DNA of 64,000 bases from Trujillonella endophytica (GCF_900110555.1 NZ_FOEE01000001.1:310001-374000), one strand, 5' to 3'; counted from the first letter of the stretch, positions 32,049 to 41,745 are shown. Made by a program: numbers and translations. Notes: generated by a model from the sequence alone, not told the origin.

Positions 32049-32887
32049 TGGAGGCCTACCGCTTCGCCGGGGGGACGGCGGTCGTGACCGGCGCGGCCAG
32101 CGGGATCGGCGCCGCCCTCGCGCCGCTGCTGGCCGCCCGCGGCAGCGACCTCGTGCTCGTCGACCGGGACGCCGAGCGGCTGGGCGCGGTGGCCGCCGCG
32201 GTCCGGTCGGCGCACCCCGGGGTCTCGGTGGACACGGCCGTCGTCGACCTGGCCGACCCGGTCGCGACCCAGCGGCTGGCCGACGAGCTGGTCGCCGCGC
32301 ACCCGGACACCACGCTGCTGGTCAACAACGCGGGCGTCGCCCTCGGCGGCCGCTTCGACCAGGTGACCCTCGACGAGTTCGACTGGGTCATGGAGATCAA
32401 CTTCCGCGCCGTCGTCCGGCTGACGAAGGCGTTCCTGCCGACGCTGACGGCCCGTCCGGGGTCGCACGTCGTCAACGTCTCCAGCCTGTTCGGGCTGATG
32501 GCGCCCGCCGGGCAGGCCGCGTACTCGTCGAGCAAGTTCGCCGTCCGCGGGTTCACCGAGGCGCTGCGGCACGAGCTCGCCGAGGACGGCGTGGGCGTCA
32601 CCAGCGTGCACCCCGGCGGCATCCGGACCCGCATCGCCGAGAGCGCCCGGGTGGCCGCAGGCGTGGACCCCGAGGAGGCCGCGCGGGGCAAGGCCGAGTT
32701 CGCCCGGCTGCTGCGCTTCCCGCCGGAGAAGGCGGCGGCGCTGATCGTCCGCGCCGTCGAGCGGCGCACGCCGCGGCTGCTCATCGGCGTCAGCGCGATC
32801 GTGCCCGACCTCCTCGTGCGGGTGGCCCCGGGCGGCTACGGCCGGATCGTCGCCGCGGTCGGATCGCTGGCCGCCCGGCGCCGCTGA
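32048..32887 (+). CDS. Short-chain dehydrogenase/reductase
   Basis: A 279-residue classical SDR. It has T-G-A-A-S-G-I-G (residues ~16-23) for the dinucleotide, N-N-A-G-V (~98-102), the catalytic S (V-N-V-S-S-L-F-G) and Y-S-S-S-K (~158-162). D-R-D at the end of strand 2 suggests NAD(H) preference, though unproved. The length and the C-terminal tail with E-R-R-T-P-R-L-L-I-G are typical of membrane-associated steroid/lipid-type SDRs near Baeyer-Villiger enzymes. ATG 32048 shares its A with the last base of the ethA stop (TGATG), so translation is coupled. It may oxidise an alcohol to the ketone that the monooxygenase takes, or act on the product. Confidence 0.88.
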   Translation: MEAYRFAGGTAVVTGAASGIGAALAPLLAARGSDLVLVDRDAERLGAVAAAVRSAHPGVSVDTAVVDLADPVATQRLADELVAAHPDTTLLVNNAGVALGGRFDQVTLDEFDWVMEINFRAVVRLTKAFLPTLTARPGSHVVNVSSLFGLMAPAGQAAYSSSKFAVRGFTEALRHELAEDGVGVTSVHPGGIRTRIAESARVAAGVDPEEAARGKAEFARLLRFPPEKAAALIVRAVERRTPRLLIGVSAIVPDLLVRVAPGGYGRIVAAVGSLAARRR

Positions 32888-32966
32888 GCCGCTCCGGCGT
32901 CGCTGGGCCGTGGCGGCGGGCAGACTGGGGGAGGGAGCCCGCGCAGGTCGGGCCGGAGGGGGCGGC

Positions 32967-33359
32967 GTGACCGAGCAGGAACCGGCCGGAGGGCGCGTGC
33001 CCCGGTCGATCGAGGACTTCGTCAACCAGCTGCGCGGGTTCACCGACCGCGCCCGGGGGCTGGCCGCCGGCGCCGTCCCGTCGGGTTTCGGGCTGCCGCG
33101 GCTGCCCTCCCCGCCCGGCGCGATGTCGGCGGCGCAGCTGCGGGCCATCGACCAGGCGGTGAAGGGCCAGCGCCGGCAGATCCAGGGCATGGTCGCCCAG
33201 CTGCAGGCCTTCGACGAGCAGCTGGCCGTGTTCGAGCGGCTGCTGGACCCGCTGGTCGAGTGGAGCTCGACCTGGGCGCGGCTGGAGGAGTCCGTCGCCG
33301 AGTTCGTCCGCGGCCCGGCTCCCGGTCCGCCCGCCGACGGCGCAGGACCCACCCCCTGA
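32967..33359 (+). CDS. Small hypothetical protein with helical pattern
   Basis: A 130-residue protein of unknown function. GTG 32967 follows a GGAGGGGGCGG ribosome-binding site. After a Pro/Gly-rich start there is a predicted helical part from residue ~60: M-S-A-A-Q-L-R-A-I-D-Q-A-V-K-G-Q-R-R-Q-I, then a leucine-spaced amphipathic stretch (A-Q-L-Q-A-F-D-E-Q-L-A-V-F-E-R-L-L-D-P-L), ending in a Pro/Gly-rich tail. I recognise no family with certainty. It is followed after 16 bp by a DUF4177-like gene, so the two may form a small operon. Confidence 0.7.
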   Translation: MTEQEPAGGRVPRSIEDFVNQLRGFTDRARGLAAGAVPSGFGLPRLPSPPGAMSAAQLRAIDQAVKGQRRQIQGMVAQLQAFDEQLAVFERLLDPLVEWSSTWARLEESVAEFVRGPAPGPPADGAGPTP

Positions 33360-33375
33360 GAGCGAGGAGCGAGAC

Positions 33376-33585
33376 ATGGCAGGGCGCTACGAGTACAAGG
33401 TGGTGGAGCTCCGCGAGGGCCTCCTCGGCGGCAAGATGTCGGGTGACAAGCTGGAGAAGGTGCTCAACGAGCACGCCCGCGAGGGGTGGCAGCTCAAGGC
33501 CATCACCGCGGTCGAGGTCAAGGGCCGGATGGGCCCGGGCGGGGTCGAGGGCATCCTCGTCACCCTGGAGCGCGCCACCGCCTGA
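33376..33585 (+). CDS. DUF4177 domain-containing protein
   Basis: A 69-residue protein: [10 protein letters not shown] at the start and [17 protein letters not shown] (~residues 30-46), followed by a beta-hairpin ending I-L-V-T-L-E-R. This is the DUF4177 pattern (strand, helix with G-W-Q/E-L, strands); the fold is small and the function is unknown. A strong GAGCGAGGAGCGAG region precedes ATG 33376. It sits 17 bp before the pentapeptide-repeat gene, probably in one transcript. Confidence 0.85.
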   Translation: MAGRYEYKVVELREGLLGGKMSGDKLEKVLNEHAREGWQLKAITAVEVKGRMGPGGVEGILVTLERATA

Positions 33586-33602
33586 CGTCCCCTGGAGGGC
33601 CC

Positions 33603-34400
33603 GTGCCACCCGCGATCCCGGCGGACGACGACCGGGCCCTCCTGCACGCCGATTGCAGCAGGTGCGCCGCGCTGTGCTGCGTCCTGCCGCCGTTCGCCGC
33701 CTCCGCCGACTTCGCCCTGGACAAGCCGGCCGGGCGGCCCTGCCCGAACCTCGCCGCCGACGACCGGTGCGGCATCCACGCGCAGCTGCCCGAGCGGGGC
33801 TTCCGCGGATGCGTCGCCTTCGACTGCTTCGGCGCCGGCCAGCAGGTCGTGCAGGTGACCTACGGCGGCCGGGACCCGCGCGGCGAGCCGGAGGCGCTCG
33901 CCGTCCTCGACGCGATGCGCGGGCTGTCGGAGCTGCTCTGGTACCTCGCCGAGGCGCTGACCCGGCCCGCCGCCGCGCCGCTGGGCGCCGGGCTGACCGC
34001 GCTCCGCGACCGCGTGCGCGGCCTGCGGGACGCCCCGCCCGCCGAGCTCGCCGTCCTCGACGTCGGGCGGCTGCGCCGGGAGGCCGGTGCGCTGCTGCGC
34101 GACGTCGGTGAGCGGGTGCGCAGCGAGCTGCCCGGCCCCCGCCGGGACCACGCCGGTGCCGATCTGGCGGGGGCGCGGCTGCGCCGCGCCGACCTGCGGG
34201 CCGCCTGCCTGCGTGGCGCGCTGCTGATCGGGGCCGATCTCCGGGAGGCCGACCTGCGCGGAGCCGACCTGCTCGGCGCCGACCTCCGGGGGGCGGACCT
34301 GCGCGGCGCGGACCTGCGCGGCGTCCTGTTCCTCACCCGCCCGCAGGTGGCCGCGGCCCGCACCGACGGCGCGACCCGGGTGCCGGAGACCGTCCGGTGA
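33603..34400 (+). CDS. Cys-rich N-terminal domain fused to pentapeptide repeats
   Basis: A 265-residue two-part protein. Residues ~15-85 hold eight Cys in the order [29 protein letters not shown], which looks like a metal-binding site of YkgJ/CxxCxxCC type. A helical middle (~90-180) follows, then from ~185 a run of pentapeptide repeats (A-D-L-x-x, e.g. A-D-L-R-G/A repeated about 13 times) forming a right-handed quadrilateral helix. Pentapeptide repeats can mimic DNA and protect gyrase (Qnr, MfpA), but most have no known role. GTG 33603 is preceded by GGAGGG. The next gene overlaps by 4 bp. Confidence 0.82.
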   Translation: MPPAIPADDDRALLHADCSRCAALCCVLPPFAASADFALDKPAGRPCPNLAADDRCGIHAQLPERGFRGCVAFDCFGAGQQVVQVTYGGRDPRGEPEALAVLDAMRGLSELLWYLAEALTRPAAAPLGAGLTALRDRVRGLRDAPPAELAVLDVGRLRREAGALLRDVGERVRSELPGPRRDHAGADLAGARLRRADLRAACLRGALLIGADLREADLRGADLLGADLRGADLRGADLRGVLFLTRPQVAAARTDGATRVPETVR

Positions 34401-34927
34401 GCTCGGCGGTGGGGGTGCTCGCCCTGTTCGACTCGCTCGAGCCCGTCGCCCCCGAGGAGCTGGTCGGCCGCTGGCGGGGCGCCGAGCTCCCCACCGGCAG
34501 CCGGCTGGACGGGCTGCTGACGCTGCACGGCTGGTGGGGCAAGGAGGTGCTCGATCCCGAGACCGTGCACCCGCTGCTGTTCCCCGGCCGGGACGGCGTC
34601 CCGCGGCCCGTCACGCCCTGGCCGGTGCCGCTCGCGGTGCTCCTCCACGCCCCGGGCCTCGCGCGGACGCTGCCGGCCCGGCTGGGCGTCGCCGCCGTCC
34701 TTCCGCTGCTGCGCGCCCGCCGGCCCGGGGCGCGGGTGCGGACCGTGGCGCACCGCGGGGTGGCGACGGCGGCGATCGTCTACGACGCGCTGCCGATCAT
34801 CGACGCCTTCCGCCGGGTCGACGCGGCGACGCTGCTGGGGCTGATGGACCTGCGCGGGCTCGAGGAGCCGTTCGCGTTCGTCCTCAGTCGCGCTCCTCGT
34901 TCCTCCGGAGCCGCAGCAGCCCGGTGA
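34397..34927 (+). CDS. GXWXG / DUF4334 domain protein
   Basis: A 176-residue protein that begins with [17 protein letters not shown]-x-L-D-G-L-L: this is the GXWXG motif, and H-P-L-L-F at residues ~54-58 belongs to the same family. The second half matches DUF4334 ([20 protein letters not shown]). These proteins are small beta-barrel-like proteins implicated in heme or ligand binding, but the function is not proven. Start GTG 34397 overlaps the pentapeptide gene stop (GTGA). Its 3' end overlaps the convergent gene at 34884-35300 by 44 bp. Confidence 0.82.
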   Translation: MSSAVGVLALFDSLEPVAPEELVGRWRGAELPTGSRLDGLLTLHGWWGKEVLDPETVHPLLFPGRDGVPRPVTPWPVPLAVLLHAPGLARTLPARLGVAAVLPLLRARRPGARVRTVAHRGVATAAIVYDALPIIDAFRRVDAATLLGLMDLRGLEEPFAFVLSRAPRSSGAAAAR

Positions 34928-35300
34928 CCGACTCGACCCGGCTCTGGGCGGCGCGCAGGCCGGACACGATCGGCAGCAGGTCGTCGGACAGCCGGCGCAG
35001 CGTCTCCGGCAGCGTGTCGACCACGGGGTCGTCGAGCACGCGGCCGACCCGGACCAGCCCGGGCCGCAGGGCGCGCACCGGCTCCTCCAGCTCCTCGACC
35101 AGCGCCTCCAGCCGCTCGGCGGTGCGCTGGGCCGAGGTGATGGCCGCCGTCGCCGTCCGGGTGGCGGTGATCAGCTCGCGGACGGCGCCGTTGAGGTCGG
35201 TGAGCGTGCGCGGCAGCGAGGCCAGCGCCTCCGTCTGCGTCTGCAGCAGCGAGACGAGGTCGGACAGCCCGGGGATGCGCGGCAGACGGAAGGGATCCAC
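34884..35300 (-). CDS. Small hypothetical helical protein
   Basis: A 138-residue soluble protein of unknown function. It starts D-P-F-R-L-P-R-I-P-G-L-S-D-L-V-S-L-L and then looks like two or three long amphipathic helices (e.g. L-P-R-T-L-T-D-L-N-G-A-V-R-E-L-I, E-R-L-E-A-L-V-E-E-L-E-E-P-V-R-A-L-R-P-G-L), ending with a basic/acidic tail [10 protein letters not shown] recall similar short proteins in other actinobacteria, without a role. The start is GTG 35300. It overlaps the GXWXG gene at its 3' end, so the reading frames share 44 bp on opposite strands. Confidence 0.65.
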   Translation of the reverse strand: MDPFRLPRIPGLSDLVSLLQTQTEALASLPRTLTDLNGAVRELITATRTATAAITSAQRTAERLEALVEELEEPVRALRPGLVRVGRVLDDPVVDTLPETLRRLSDDLLPIVSGLRAAQSRVESVTGLLRLRRNEERD

Positions 35301-35317
35301 GCCGCCACGGTCGGCGC

Positions 35318-35350
35318 GTCGGCGGGCCGGCGCAAGGCGGGCCCGCCGAC
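35318..35350 (-). terminator. Hairpin terminator downstream of pntB
   Basis: GTCGGCGGGCC (35318-35328) pairs perfectly with GGCCCGCCGAC (35340-35350) over 11 bp, loop GGCGCAAGGCG. On the minus strand it follows the pntB stop by eight bases, and it separates pntB from the next minus-strand gene. Confidence 0.65.
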
Positions 35351-35357
35351 CCGGGGG

Positions 35358-36767
35358 TCAGAGCGCCTTGAGGATGTCCTCGACGCGCTCGCGGGCGTCG
35401 CCGAAGAGCATGCGGGTGTTCTCGCGGAAGAACAGCGGGTTCTGCACCCCCGCGTACCCGGTGTTCATCGACCGCTTGAACACGATCACCGTCTCGGCCT
35501 CCCACACCCGCAGCACCGGCATGCCGGCGATGGGGCTGGACGGGTCCTCGGCCGCCGAGGGGTTCACCGTGTCGTTGGCGCCGATGACGAGGACGACGGA
35601 GGTCCTGGCCAGGTCGTCGTTGACCTCGTCCATCTCCAGCACGATGTCGTAGGGCACCTTGGCCTCGGCGAGCAGCACGTTCATGTGCCCGGGCAGCCGC
35701 CCCGCGACGGGGTGGATGCCGAAGCGGACGTCGACCCCGCGCTCGGTCAGCTGCCGGGTGAGGTCGGCGACCGGGCCCTGCGCGTGCGCCACGGCCATGC
35801 CGTAGCCCGGGGTGATGACGACCGACTCGGCGTCCATCAGCAGCTCGGCGACGTCGGCGGCGGTGATCTCGGTGTGCTCGCCGTCCTCGTCGCCGCCGGA
35901 CGCCGCGGCCCCCTCGTTGCCGAAGCCGCCGGCGATCACGGAGATGAACGAGCGGTTCATCGCCTTGCACATGATGTAGCTGAGGTAGGCACCCGAGGAA
36001 CCGACCAGGGCGCCGGTGATGATCAGCAGGTCGTTGTCCAGCAGGAAGCCCGCGGCGGCCGCGGCCCAGCCCGAGTAGCTGTTGAGCATCGAGACGACGA
36101 CCGGCATGTCGCCGCCGCCGATTGAGGCGACCAGGTGCCAGCCCAGCGCCAGCGCCAGAGCGGTGAGGACGGCGAGCACCGGCAGGTTCGGCTCGACCAC
36201 GAAGACGACGGTCAGGACGACGAACGCCGCGAGCGCGCCGAGGTTGAGCCAGTTCTTGCCCGGCAGCACCAGGGGGTTGCTCCGGATGCGCGCCGACAGC
36301 TTGAGGAAGGCGACGATCGAGCCGGTGAAGGTGACCGCGCCGATGAAGACGCCGATCGACACCTCGGCCGAGTGGATCTCCACGGCGAGGGCCAGCTCCT
36401 CGGCCTCGCCGGCCGGGGCGCCCTCGACCGACAGGTAGCCGTTCCAGCCGACCAGCACCGCGGCGAGGCCGACGAAGCTGTGCAGCAGGGCGATCAGCTC
36501 GGGCATCCCGGTCATCTCGACCTGCCGGGCCCGCCAGATACCGACGGCGGCGCCGACGGCCATCGCGATCCCGATGGCGACGATCGCCGCGGCCTCGAGG
36601 TCGTCGGCGGCCAGGGCGACCGTGGCGACGAGCGCCAGGGCCATGCCGGCCATCCCGTAGGTGTTGCCGGCCTTCGCCGTCTCGTGCCGGGACAGCCCGG
36701 CGAGGCTCAGGACGAACAGCAGGCCGGAGACGAGGTAGGCGGCCGCGGCGGCGGACTCGAGGCTCAT
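35358..36767 (-). CDS. pntB: NAD(P)(+) transhydrogenase, beta subunit
   Basis: A 469-residue PntB. The N-terminal ~265 residues are membrane helices (domain II), beginning [16 protein letters not shown]; the C-terminal ~190 residues are domain III for NADP(H), with [36 protein letters not shown] and [12 protein letters not shown]. The complex couples proton import to hydride transfer from NADH to NADP+, so it supplies NADPH. An acidic insertion ([10 protein letters not shown]) joins domains II and III. ATG 36767 overlaps the pntA stop by 4 bp. A hairpin follows. Confidence 0.95.
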   Translation of the reverse strand: MSLESAAAAAYLVSGLLFVLSLAGLSRHETAKAGNTYGMAGMALALVATVALAADDLEAAAIVAIGIAMAVGAAVGIWRARQVEMTGMPELIALLHSFVGLAAVLVGWNGYLSVEGAPAGEAEELALAVEIHSAEVSIGVFIGAVTFTGSIVAFLKLSARIRSNPLVLPGKNWLNLGALAAFVVLTVVFVVEPNLPVLAVLTALALALGWHLVASIGGGDMPVVVSMLNSYSGWAAAAAGFLLDNDLLIITGALVGSSGAYLSYIMCKAMNRSFISVIAGGFGNEGAAASGGDEDGEHTEITAADVAELLMDAESVVITPGYGMAVAHAQGPVADLTRQLTERGVDVRFGIHPVAGRLPGHMNVLLAEAKVPYDIVLEMDEVNDDLARTSVVLVIGANDTVNPSAAEDPSSPIAGMPVLRVWEAETVIVFKRSMNTGYAGVQNPLFFRENTRMLFGDARERVEDILKAL

Positions 36768-38356
36768 CGGTGCGCTCCCGCGGTCGGAGCGGACACGGCG
36801 GTGCGGGCCGGGCCGCGGGTGAACATGCCGAGCATGCGGCGGGTGACGGCGAAGCCGCCGAAGACGTTGATGCTGGCCAGCAGCACCGCGATGAAGGCGA
36901 GCACGGTCACGGCCCCGCTGATGTGGCCCAGTTGCAGCAGGGCGCCGACGACGATGATCCCGGAGATCGCGTTGGTCACGCTCATCAGCGGGGTGTGCAG
37001 CGCGTGGTGCACGTGCCCGATCACGTAGAAGCCGACGACCACCGCGAGGGCGAAGACGGTCAGGTTGCCGACCAGCTGGTTCGGGGCGAACGCCGTCGCC
37101 AGGAACAGCAGGGCCGCGGCCAGGCCGACCAGCGCCGACCGCCGGCCCGCCGACATCGCCGGCTTCTCGTGCCGCACCAGGGGCGCCGGTGGCGGGGGAG
37201 CAGCGGTCGCCGGCGCCGCCGAGACGGCCACCGACGGCGGCGGCCAGAGCACCTCGCCCTCTCGGACGACGGTCATCGCGCGGAGAACGACGTCGTCGAG
37301 GTCGAGCACGAGCCGGCCGTCCTTGCCCGGCGTGAGCAGCTTGACGAGGTTGACCAGGTTGGTGCCGTACAGCTGCGAGGCCTGGGCCGGCAGCCGCCCG
37401 GGCAGGTCGGTGTAGCCGATGATCGTGACGCCGTTGGCCGTCGTCACCACCTGGTCGGCGACCGAGCCCTCGACGTTGCCGCCCTGGGCCGCGGCCATGT
37501 CGACGACGACCGAGCCCGGCTTCATCGAGGCCACCATCTCGGCGCTGAGCAGCCGCGGGGCCGCACGTCCGGGGATCAGCGCGGTGGTGATGACGATGTC
37601 GACGTCGCGGGCCTGCTCGGCGTACATCACCGCCGCGCGGGCGTTGTAGTCCTCGCTGGTGACCGACGCGTACCCCGTGCCGCCCCCCGGCTGCGGCTCG
37701 TCGGCCGGCACGCCCACGTACTCCCCGCCGAGGGAGGCGATCTGGTCGGCGACCTCGGGGCGGACGTCGGTGGCGCGCACGATGGCGCCGAGGCTGCTGG
37801 CCGCCCCGATCGCCGCGAGCCCGGCCACGCCCGCACCGGCGACGAGCACCTTCGCCGGGGGCACCTTGCCCGCCGCGGTCACCTGGCCGGTGAAGAAGCG
37901 ACCGAACGCGTGCGCGGCCTCGATGACCGCCCGGTAGCCGGCGATGTTGGCCATCGACGACAGCACGTCCAGCGACTGGGCGCGCGAGATCCGCGGGACG
38001 GCGTCCATGGACAGGGCGGTGATCGGCCGTCCGGCCAGTGCCTGGATCAGGTCGGGGTCGAAGGCCGGCGCCAGCAGGCCCACCAGCATCCCGCCGTCGC
38101 GCAGCAGGCCGATCTCGACCGCCGACGGCGGGGTCACGTGCAGCACCAGGTCGGCGCCCCACGTGTCCGCGGCTGCCGCGATCCGGGCGCCGGCCTCGGC
38201 GTACTCCTCGTCGGGGAAGGACGCCGCCCCGCCCGCGCCGGACTCGACCACGACCTCGTGGCCCAGGCCGATGAGCTGGCGCACGGTGGTGGGCGTGGCG
38301 GCCACGCGGGTCTCGCCCGGGGCGGTCTCGCGGGGAACTCCGATGAGCACGCGCAC
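36764..38356 (-). CDS. pntA: NAD(P) transhydrogenase, alpha subunit (full-length)
   Basis: A 530-residue single-chain PntA, combining the soluble NAD(H)-binding domain I (G-V-P-R-E-T at the start, [14 protein letters not shown] near residue 165, D-V-R-P-E near 195) with the C-terminal membrane helices (~residues 395-505). Some actinobacteria split this into pntAa and pntAb; here it is fused. A ~35-residue Ala/Pro-rich linker ([17 protein letters not shown]) joins the two parts. The start is GTG 38356, with another GTG two codons later. It overlaps pntB by 4 bp and is divergent from the PAS-GGDEF-EAL gene, with about 260 bp between them. Confidence 0.93.
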   Translation of the reverse strand: MRVLIGVPRETAPGETRVAATPTTVRQLIGLGHEVVVESGAGGAASFPDEEYAEAGARIAAAADTWGADLVLHVTPPSAVEIGLLRDGGMLVGLLAPAFDPDLIQALAGRPITALSMDAVPRISRAQSLDVLSSMANIAGYRAVIEAAHAFGRFFTGQVTAAGKVPPAKVLVAGAGVAGLAAIGAASSLGAIVRATDVRPEVADQIASLGGEYVGVPADEPQPGGGTGYASVTSEDYNARAAVMYAEQARDVDIVITTALIPGRAAPRLLSAEMVASMKPGSVVVDMAAAQGGNVEGSVADQVVTTANGVTIIGYTDLPGRLPAQASQLYGTNLVNLVKLLTPGKDGRLVLDLDDVVLRAMTVVREGEVLWPPPSVAVSAAPATAAPPPPAPLVRHEKPAMSAGRRSALVGLAAALLFLATAFAPNQLVGNLTVFALAVVVGFYVIGHVHHALHTPLMSVTNAISGIIVVGALLQLGHISGAVTVLAFIAVLLASINVFGGFAVTRRMLGMFTRGPARTAVSAPTAGAHR

Positions 38357-38573
38357 TCCAGTACAGGTCGGTCCGGCAGCACTGCGGGGGGGCCTGGGGA
38401 CGGGGAGGCCGCGCGGGACGGCGGGTCCGTGCCCGATTCCTATCAGCCCGGGCGGTCACCGAGAGCTGCGGCTCCTGTGAGGAGCAGCACTCCGGGGGCC
38501 GGGAGGTCCCCCGTCGGGGTGGATCGGTGGCACGGCGGGTGCAGCGGAGGTACCGGACGACCGTAGACGACAG

Positions 38574-38593
38574 TGCGGACGAAATCGTCCGCA
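38574..38593 (+). promoter_or_regulatory. Perfect 20-bp palindrome upstream of the GGDEF-EAL gene
   Basis: TGCGGACGA (38574-38582), AA, then TCGTCCGCA (38585-38593) is a perfect inverted repeat 27 bases before the ATG. It could be an operator or an RNA hairpin that shields the start. The remaining intergenic bases 38357-38573 also hold a GGCTCCT-GTG-AGGAGC stem near 38470. Confidence 0.5.
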
Positions 38594-38619
38594 ACGAACA
38601 GCGTGTGCAGGACGGAGGC

Positions 38620-40734
38620 ATGACCGTGACAGCCATCCCGACGGCGATCGCCGATCCCAGGGTGGCCCCGGAGATCGTCTCCTCGGTCTTCTACGGCGCA
38701 GCGGTGAGCACCAGCCTCGCCCTGCTGGTCGCCGAGACGGTGGGCGGCGAACCCCGGATCACCTGGGGCAACGAGGGCGCGATGCACCTCCTCGGCTACG
38801 CGCTGGAGGACCTGCGGGACCTCCCGGTCGCCCACCTGCTGCCCTCGCTGCGCGGCGGCGAGCTCAAGCTCCTGCTGCGCCGCGAGCGGACCGCCCGGAT
38901 GAACCTGCCGTTCCGCACGGCCAGCGGGGTGTTCACCGAGTGCGTCGTCCTCTGCACCCCGACCCCGACCGGCCGGATGTGGAACCTGCGGATCGTGTCG
39001 GCGGACAACGAGCAGGAGCGCGCGCTGCGCGCGACCGCCGACGTGCACGAGCGGCGGTTCGCCACCCTGACCGAGCGCTCCCCGGTGCCCACGCTGCTCT
39101 CGGAGCAGGGCATGCGGCTGGCGCACGTCAACGACGCGTTCTGCAGCCTGGTCGGCCTGCAGTCCGAGCAGCTGCTGGGCACTGGCTGGATGGCGTGCAT
39201 CCACCCCGACGACCTCGACGGCGTCATCGAGCAGGTCGCGGTCGTCCTCGGGGGCGGCGACGGCGAGGCGCAGGCCCGCCTCCTCCAGCGCGACGGCGGG
39301 GAACGGCGCACCGTCATCCGCTTCGCGCACCTGTTCACCCCCGGCGTCGGCGCCGGCTTCGTCGCCAGCATCGAGGACATCACCGAGCGGCTCGCGTTCG
39401 AGACCCGGCTGGCCCACCAGGCCAACCACGACCCGCTGACCGGCCTGCCCAACCGCACCCTGCTGGCCGAGCACGTGGCCGCGCGGTTCGTCCGCGGGCA
39501 GGCCGGCCTGGCCTGCCTGTTCCTGGACCTGGACAACTTCAAGGTCGTCAACGACTCGCTCGGGCACGCCGCCGGGGACGAGCTCCTGGTCGAGGTCGCC
39601 GACCGGCTGCGCGCGGTGGTGCGGCCGGGCGACCTGGTCGCCCGCTTCGGCGGCGACGAGTTCGTCGTCGTCTGCGAGGACGTCGACGAGGACGACGCGG
39701 TGACCCTCGCCGAGCGCATCGGCGCCGCGCTGGCCGAGCCGGTGCGCCTCGGCGGCGTCGACGTGCGCCCGCACGCCAGCGTCGGCGTCACGGTCCAGGC
39801 GGACGAGCACGCCTGCGCCGACGACCTGATCCGCGACTGCGACATCGCGATGTACCAGGCCAAGGACGGCGGCAAGGGCCGGATCACCGTGCTCGACCAC
39901 CACGCCCGCGCCCAGGCCCGGGACAAGCTGCGGCTGGTCGCGGACCTGCGCGACGCCATCGAGCGGCGCGACATCGCGCTGCAGTACCAGCCGATCTTCG
40001 CCACCGCGGACGGGATCTCGACCGCGGTCGAGTCGCTGGCCCGCTGGCAGCACGCCGAGCGCGGCCCGATCAGCCCCACCACGTTCGTGCCGCTGGCGGA
40101 GGAGAGCGGCCTCATCGGGGCGCTCGGCTCGCTGGTGCTGGACGAGACGTGCCGGCAGCTGGCCGAGTGGGACCGCCTGCTGGGCGCCGACGCGCCGCGC
40201 CGCGCCAACGTCAACGTCTCGGCGCTGCAGCTGGACGCCAACCTGCTCCCGCTGGTCGTCGCCGCGCTCTCCGGGCACGGGCTGGCTCCCGGCCGGCTGT
40301 CGATCGAGATCACCGAGTCGGCGCTCATGAAGGACCCCGACTCGGCCCGGACGGTGCTCCAGCAGCTGCGCGACCTGGGCGTGCAGCTGGCGATCGACGA
40401 CTTCGGCACCGGCTACTCGTCGCTGGCCTACCTGCGGCACCTGCCGGTGGACTGCCTGAAGGTCGACCGCTCCTTCGTCGCCGAGATCGCCGAGGGACAC
40501 ACCGAGATCACCACCGCCGTCATCGCGCTGGCCGGCAGCCTCGGGCTGAGCACCGTCGCCGAGGGCGTGGAGACGCCGGAGCTGGCCGCCGAGCTGACCC
40601 GGCTGGGGGCCACCTACCTGCAGGGGTTCGGTCTGGCGGTGCCCATGAGCGGTGCCGGCGCCGCGGCCTGGTACGCCCAGCGCGCCTCCCCGCCGGGCTC
40701 CGCCGTCCCCGGGCCGCGGGCGCCCCTGCCGTGA
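38620..40734 (+). CDS. PAS-GGDEF-EAL c-di-GMP turnover protein
   Basis: A 704-residue cytoplasmic protein: an N-terminal PAS-like segment (~residues 20-130), a second PAS domain (~145-260, with [16 protein letters not shown]), a GGDEF domain (~265-430) and an EAL domain (~445-685). The cyclase site is intact (R-F-G-G-D-E-F), preceded by the R-P-G-D inhibitory I-site. In the EAL domain the first motif is E-S-L instead of E-A-L, but the metal and base residues look kept ([19 protein letters not shown]). Both synthesis and degradation are therefore possible. ATG 38620 follows GGAGG. The HDOD gene downstream is probably in the same transcript. Confidence 0.92.
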   Translation: MTVTAIPTAIADPRVAPEIVSSVFYGAAVSTSLALLVAETVGGEPRITWGNEGAMHLLGYALEDLRDLPVAHLLPSLRGGELKLLLRRERTARMNLPFRTASGVFTECVVLCTPTPTGRMWNLRIVSADNEQERALRATADVHERRFATLTERSPVPTLLSEQGMRLAHVNDAFCSLVGLQSEQLLGTGWMACIHPDDLDGVIEQVAVVLGGGDGEAQARLLQRDGGERRTVIRFAHLFTPGVGAGFVASIEDITERLAFETRLAHQANHDPLTGLPNRTLLAEHVAARFVRGQAGLACLFLDLDNFKVVNDSLGHAAGDELLVEVADRLRAVVRPGDLVARFGGDEFVVVCEDVDEDDAVTLAERIGAALAEPVRLGGVDVRPHASVGVTVQADEHACADDLIRDCDIAMYQAKDGGKGRITVLDHHARAQARDKLRLVADLRDAIERRDIALQYQPIFATADGISTAVESLARWQHAERGPISPTTFVPLAEESGLIGALGSLVLDETCRQLAEWDRLLGADAPRRANVNVSALQLDANLLPLVVAALSGHGLAPGRLSIEITESALMKDPDSARTVLQQLRDLGVQLAIDDFGTGYSSLAYLRHLPVDCLKVDRSFVAEIAEGHTEITTAVIALAGSLGLSTVAEGVETPELAAELTRLGATYLQGFGLAVPMSGAGAAAWYAQRASPPGSAVPGPRAPLP

Positions 40735-40790
40735 TCCGGACCGCCGTGCCCCGGCCCGCCCGCCCGACCCGCACTGCCCCCGGAGCCGAC

Positions 40791-41630
40791 GTGACCGCCC
40801 AGCCCCGCCCCGTGGCCCTCCTCGCCGCCGCCCCCTCCTTCGACCTGGACCGGGTGCTGGCCGGCATCGACACCATGGCCGCCCAGAAGCCGGTGGCCGC
40901 GCAGATCGTGTCGGTCGCCAACTCCGACGACACCAGCGCCCGGGTGCTGGCCGACATCCTGGCCGCCGACGTCGCCCTGGCCAGCCGGGTCATGAAGCTG
41001 GCCAACAGCGCCTACTTCGGCATGCGCGGGCGCGTGACGACGCTGCAGTTCGCGGTGACCGTCGTCGGCTTCACGACCGTGCGGACCATGGCCACGGTGG
41101 CCCTGACCGATCTCGACGACGAGTCGCGGCTGCCGGAGAACTTCTGGGCCAGCACGACCAGCGTCGCGCTCGCCGCGTCCCTGCTCGCGACCCGGTTCGG
41201 GGAGCGGCCGCAGGACACGCTCTGCCTCGGCCTGCTGGCCCAGGTGGGCGTGGCGCTGCTGCACCACAACGACCCCGACGGCTACCGCGAGCTGCTGGCG
41301 CAGGAGTCGAGCTTCCCCGGCCGGCGGGCCGCCGAGGTGCGCCGGTACGGCATCTCCGGGATGCGGCTGACCGGCGTCGCGCTCGAGCAGTGGGGCTTTC
41401 CGCACAGCATGGTGGGGCCGCTGACCGTGGTCGACGACCGGTCCTCGTCCGACGGCGCGCTGCTGCGGGTGGCGTTCGAAGTGGCGGCGCGGCTGACCGA
41501 GCCCGGGTACGAGGCCGTCGACGTCGCGCAGCTCACCGACGGCCAGCTGCGCGAGGACGCCGTCGGCCCGGTCCTCGAGCAGGTGGCCCAGGGCGCCGAG
41601 GAGCTGCGCCGGGCGATGCTCGACAACTAG
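40791..41630 (+). CDS. HDOD domain protein
   Basis: A 279-residue protein whose main part (~residues 15-215) is the HDOD domain, a catalytically dead relative of HD phosphohydrolases often in c-di-GMP signalling pathways. Visible: I-L-A-A-D-V-A-L-A-S-R-V-M-K-L-A-N-S-A-Y-F-G-M-R-G (~60-85), L-Q-F-A-V-T-V-V-G-F-T-T-V-R-T-M-A, L-C-L-G-L-L-A-Q-V-G-V-A-L-L-H-H-N and R-R-Y-G-I-S-G-M-R-L-T. The GTG at 40791 has GGAG at proper spacing; GTG 40731, overlapping the preceding stop by 4 bp, would add 20 Pro/Arg-rich residues. Adjacent to the PAS-GGDEF-EAL gene, it may be the output or regulator of the same pathway. Confidence 0.85.
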   Translation: MTAQPRPVALLAAAPSFDLDRVLAGIDTMAAQKPVAAQIVSVANSDDTSARVLADILAADVALASRVMKLANSAYFGMRGRVTTLQFAVTVVGFTTVRTMATVALTDLDDESRLPENFWASTTSVALAASLLATRFGERPQDTLCLGLLAQVGVALLHHNDPDGYRELLAQESSFPGRRAAEVRRYGISGMRLTGVALEQWGFPHSMVGPLTVVDDRSSSDGALLRVAFEVAARLTEPGYEAVDVAQLTDGQLREDAVGPVLEQVAQGAEELRRAMLDN

Positions 41631-41640
41631 GACCGGGCCC

Positions 41641-41745
41641 GATCAGGGCTCGCTCCTCGGCCACGATCAGCCCACCTGATCATGCAGCGTCCTCCCTCAC
41701 GTTCTGCGGTGAGGGAGGACGCTCCATGATCAGGGACCCTGATCC
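41641..41745. terminator. Nested hairpin terminator between convergent genes
   Basis: A 23-bp stem (41677-41699 with 41710-41732, one mismatch, ten-base loop) is framed by an outer pair GATCAGGG (41641-41648) and CCCTGATC (41738-41745). It lies exactly between the HDOD stop and the acyl-CoA dehydrogenase stop on the other strand, so it should end both transcripts. No T tract. Confidence 0.82.
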
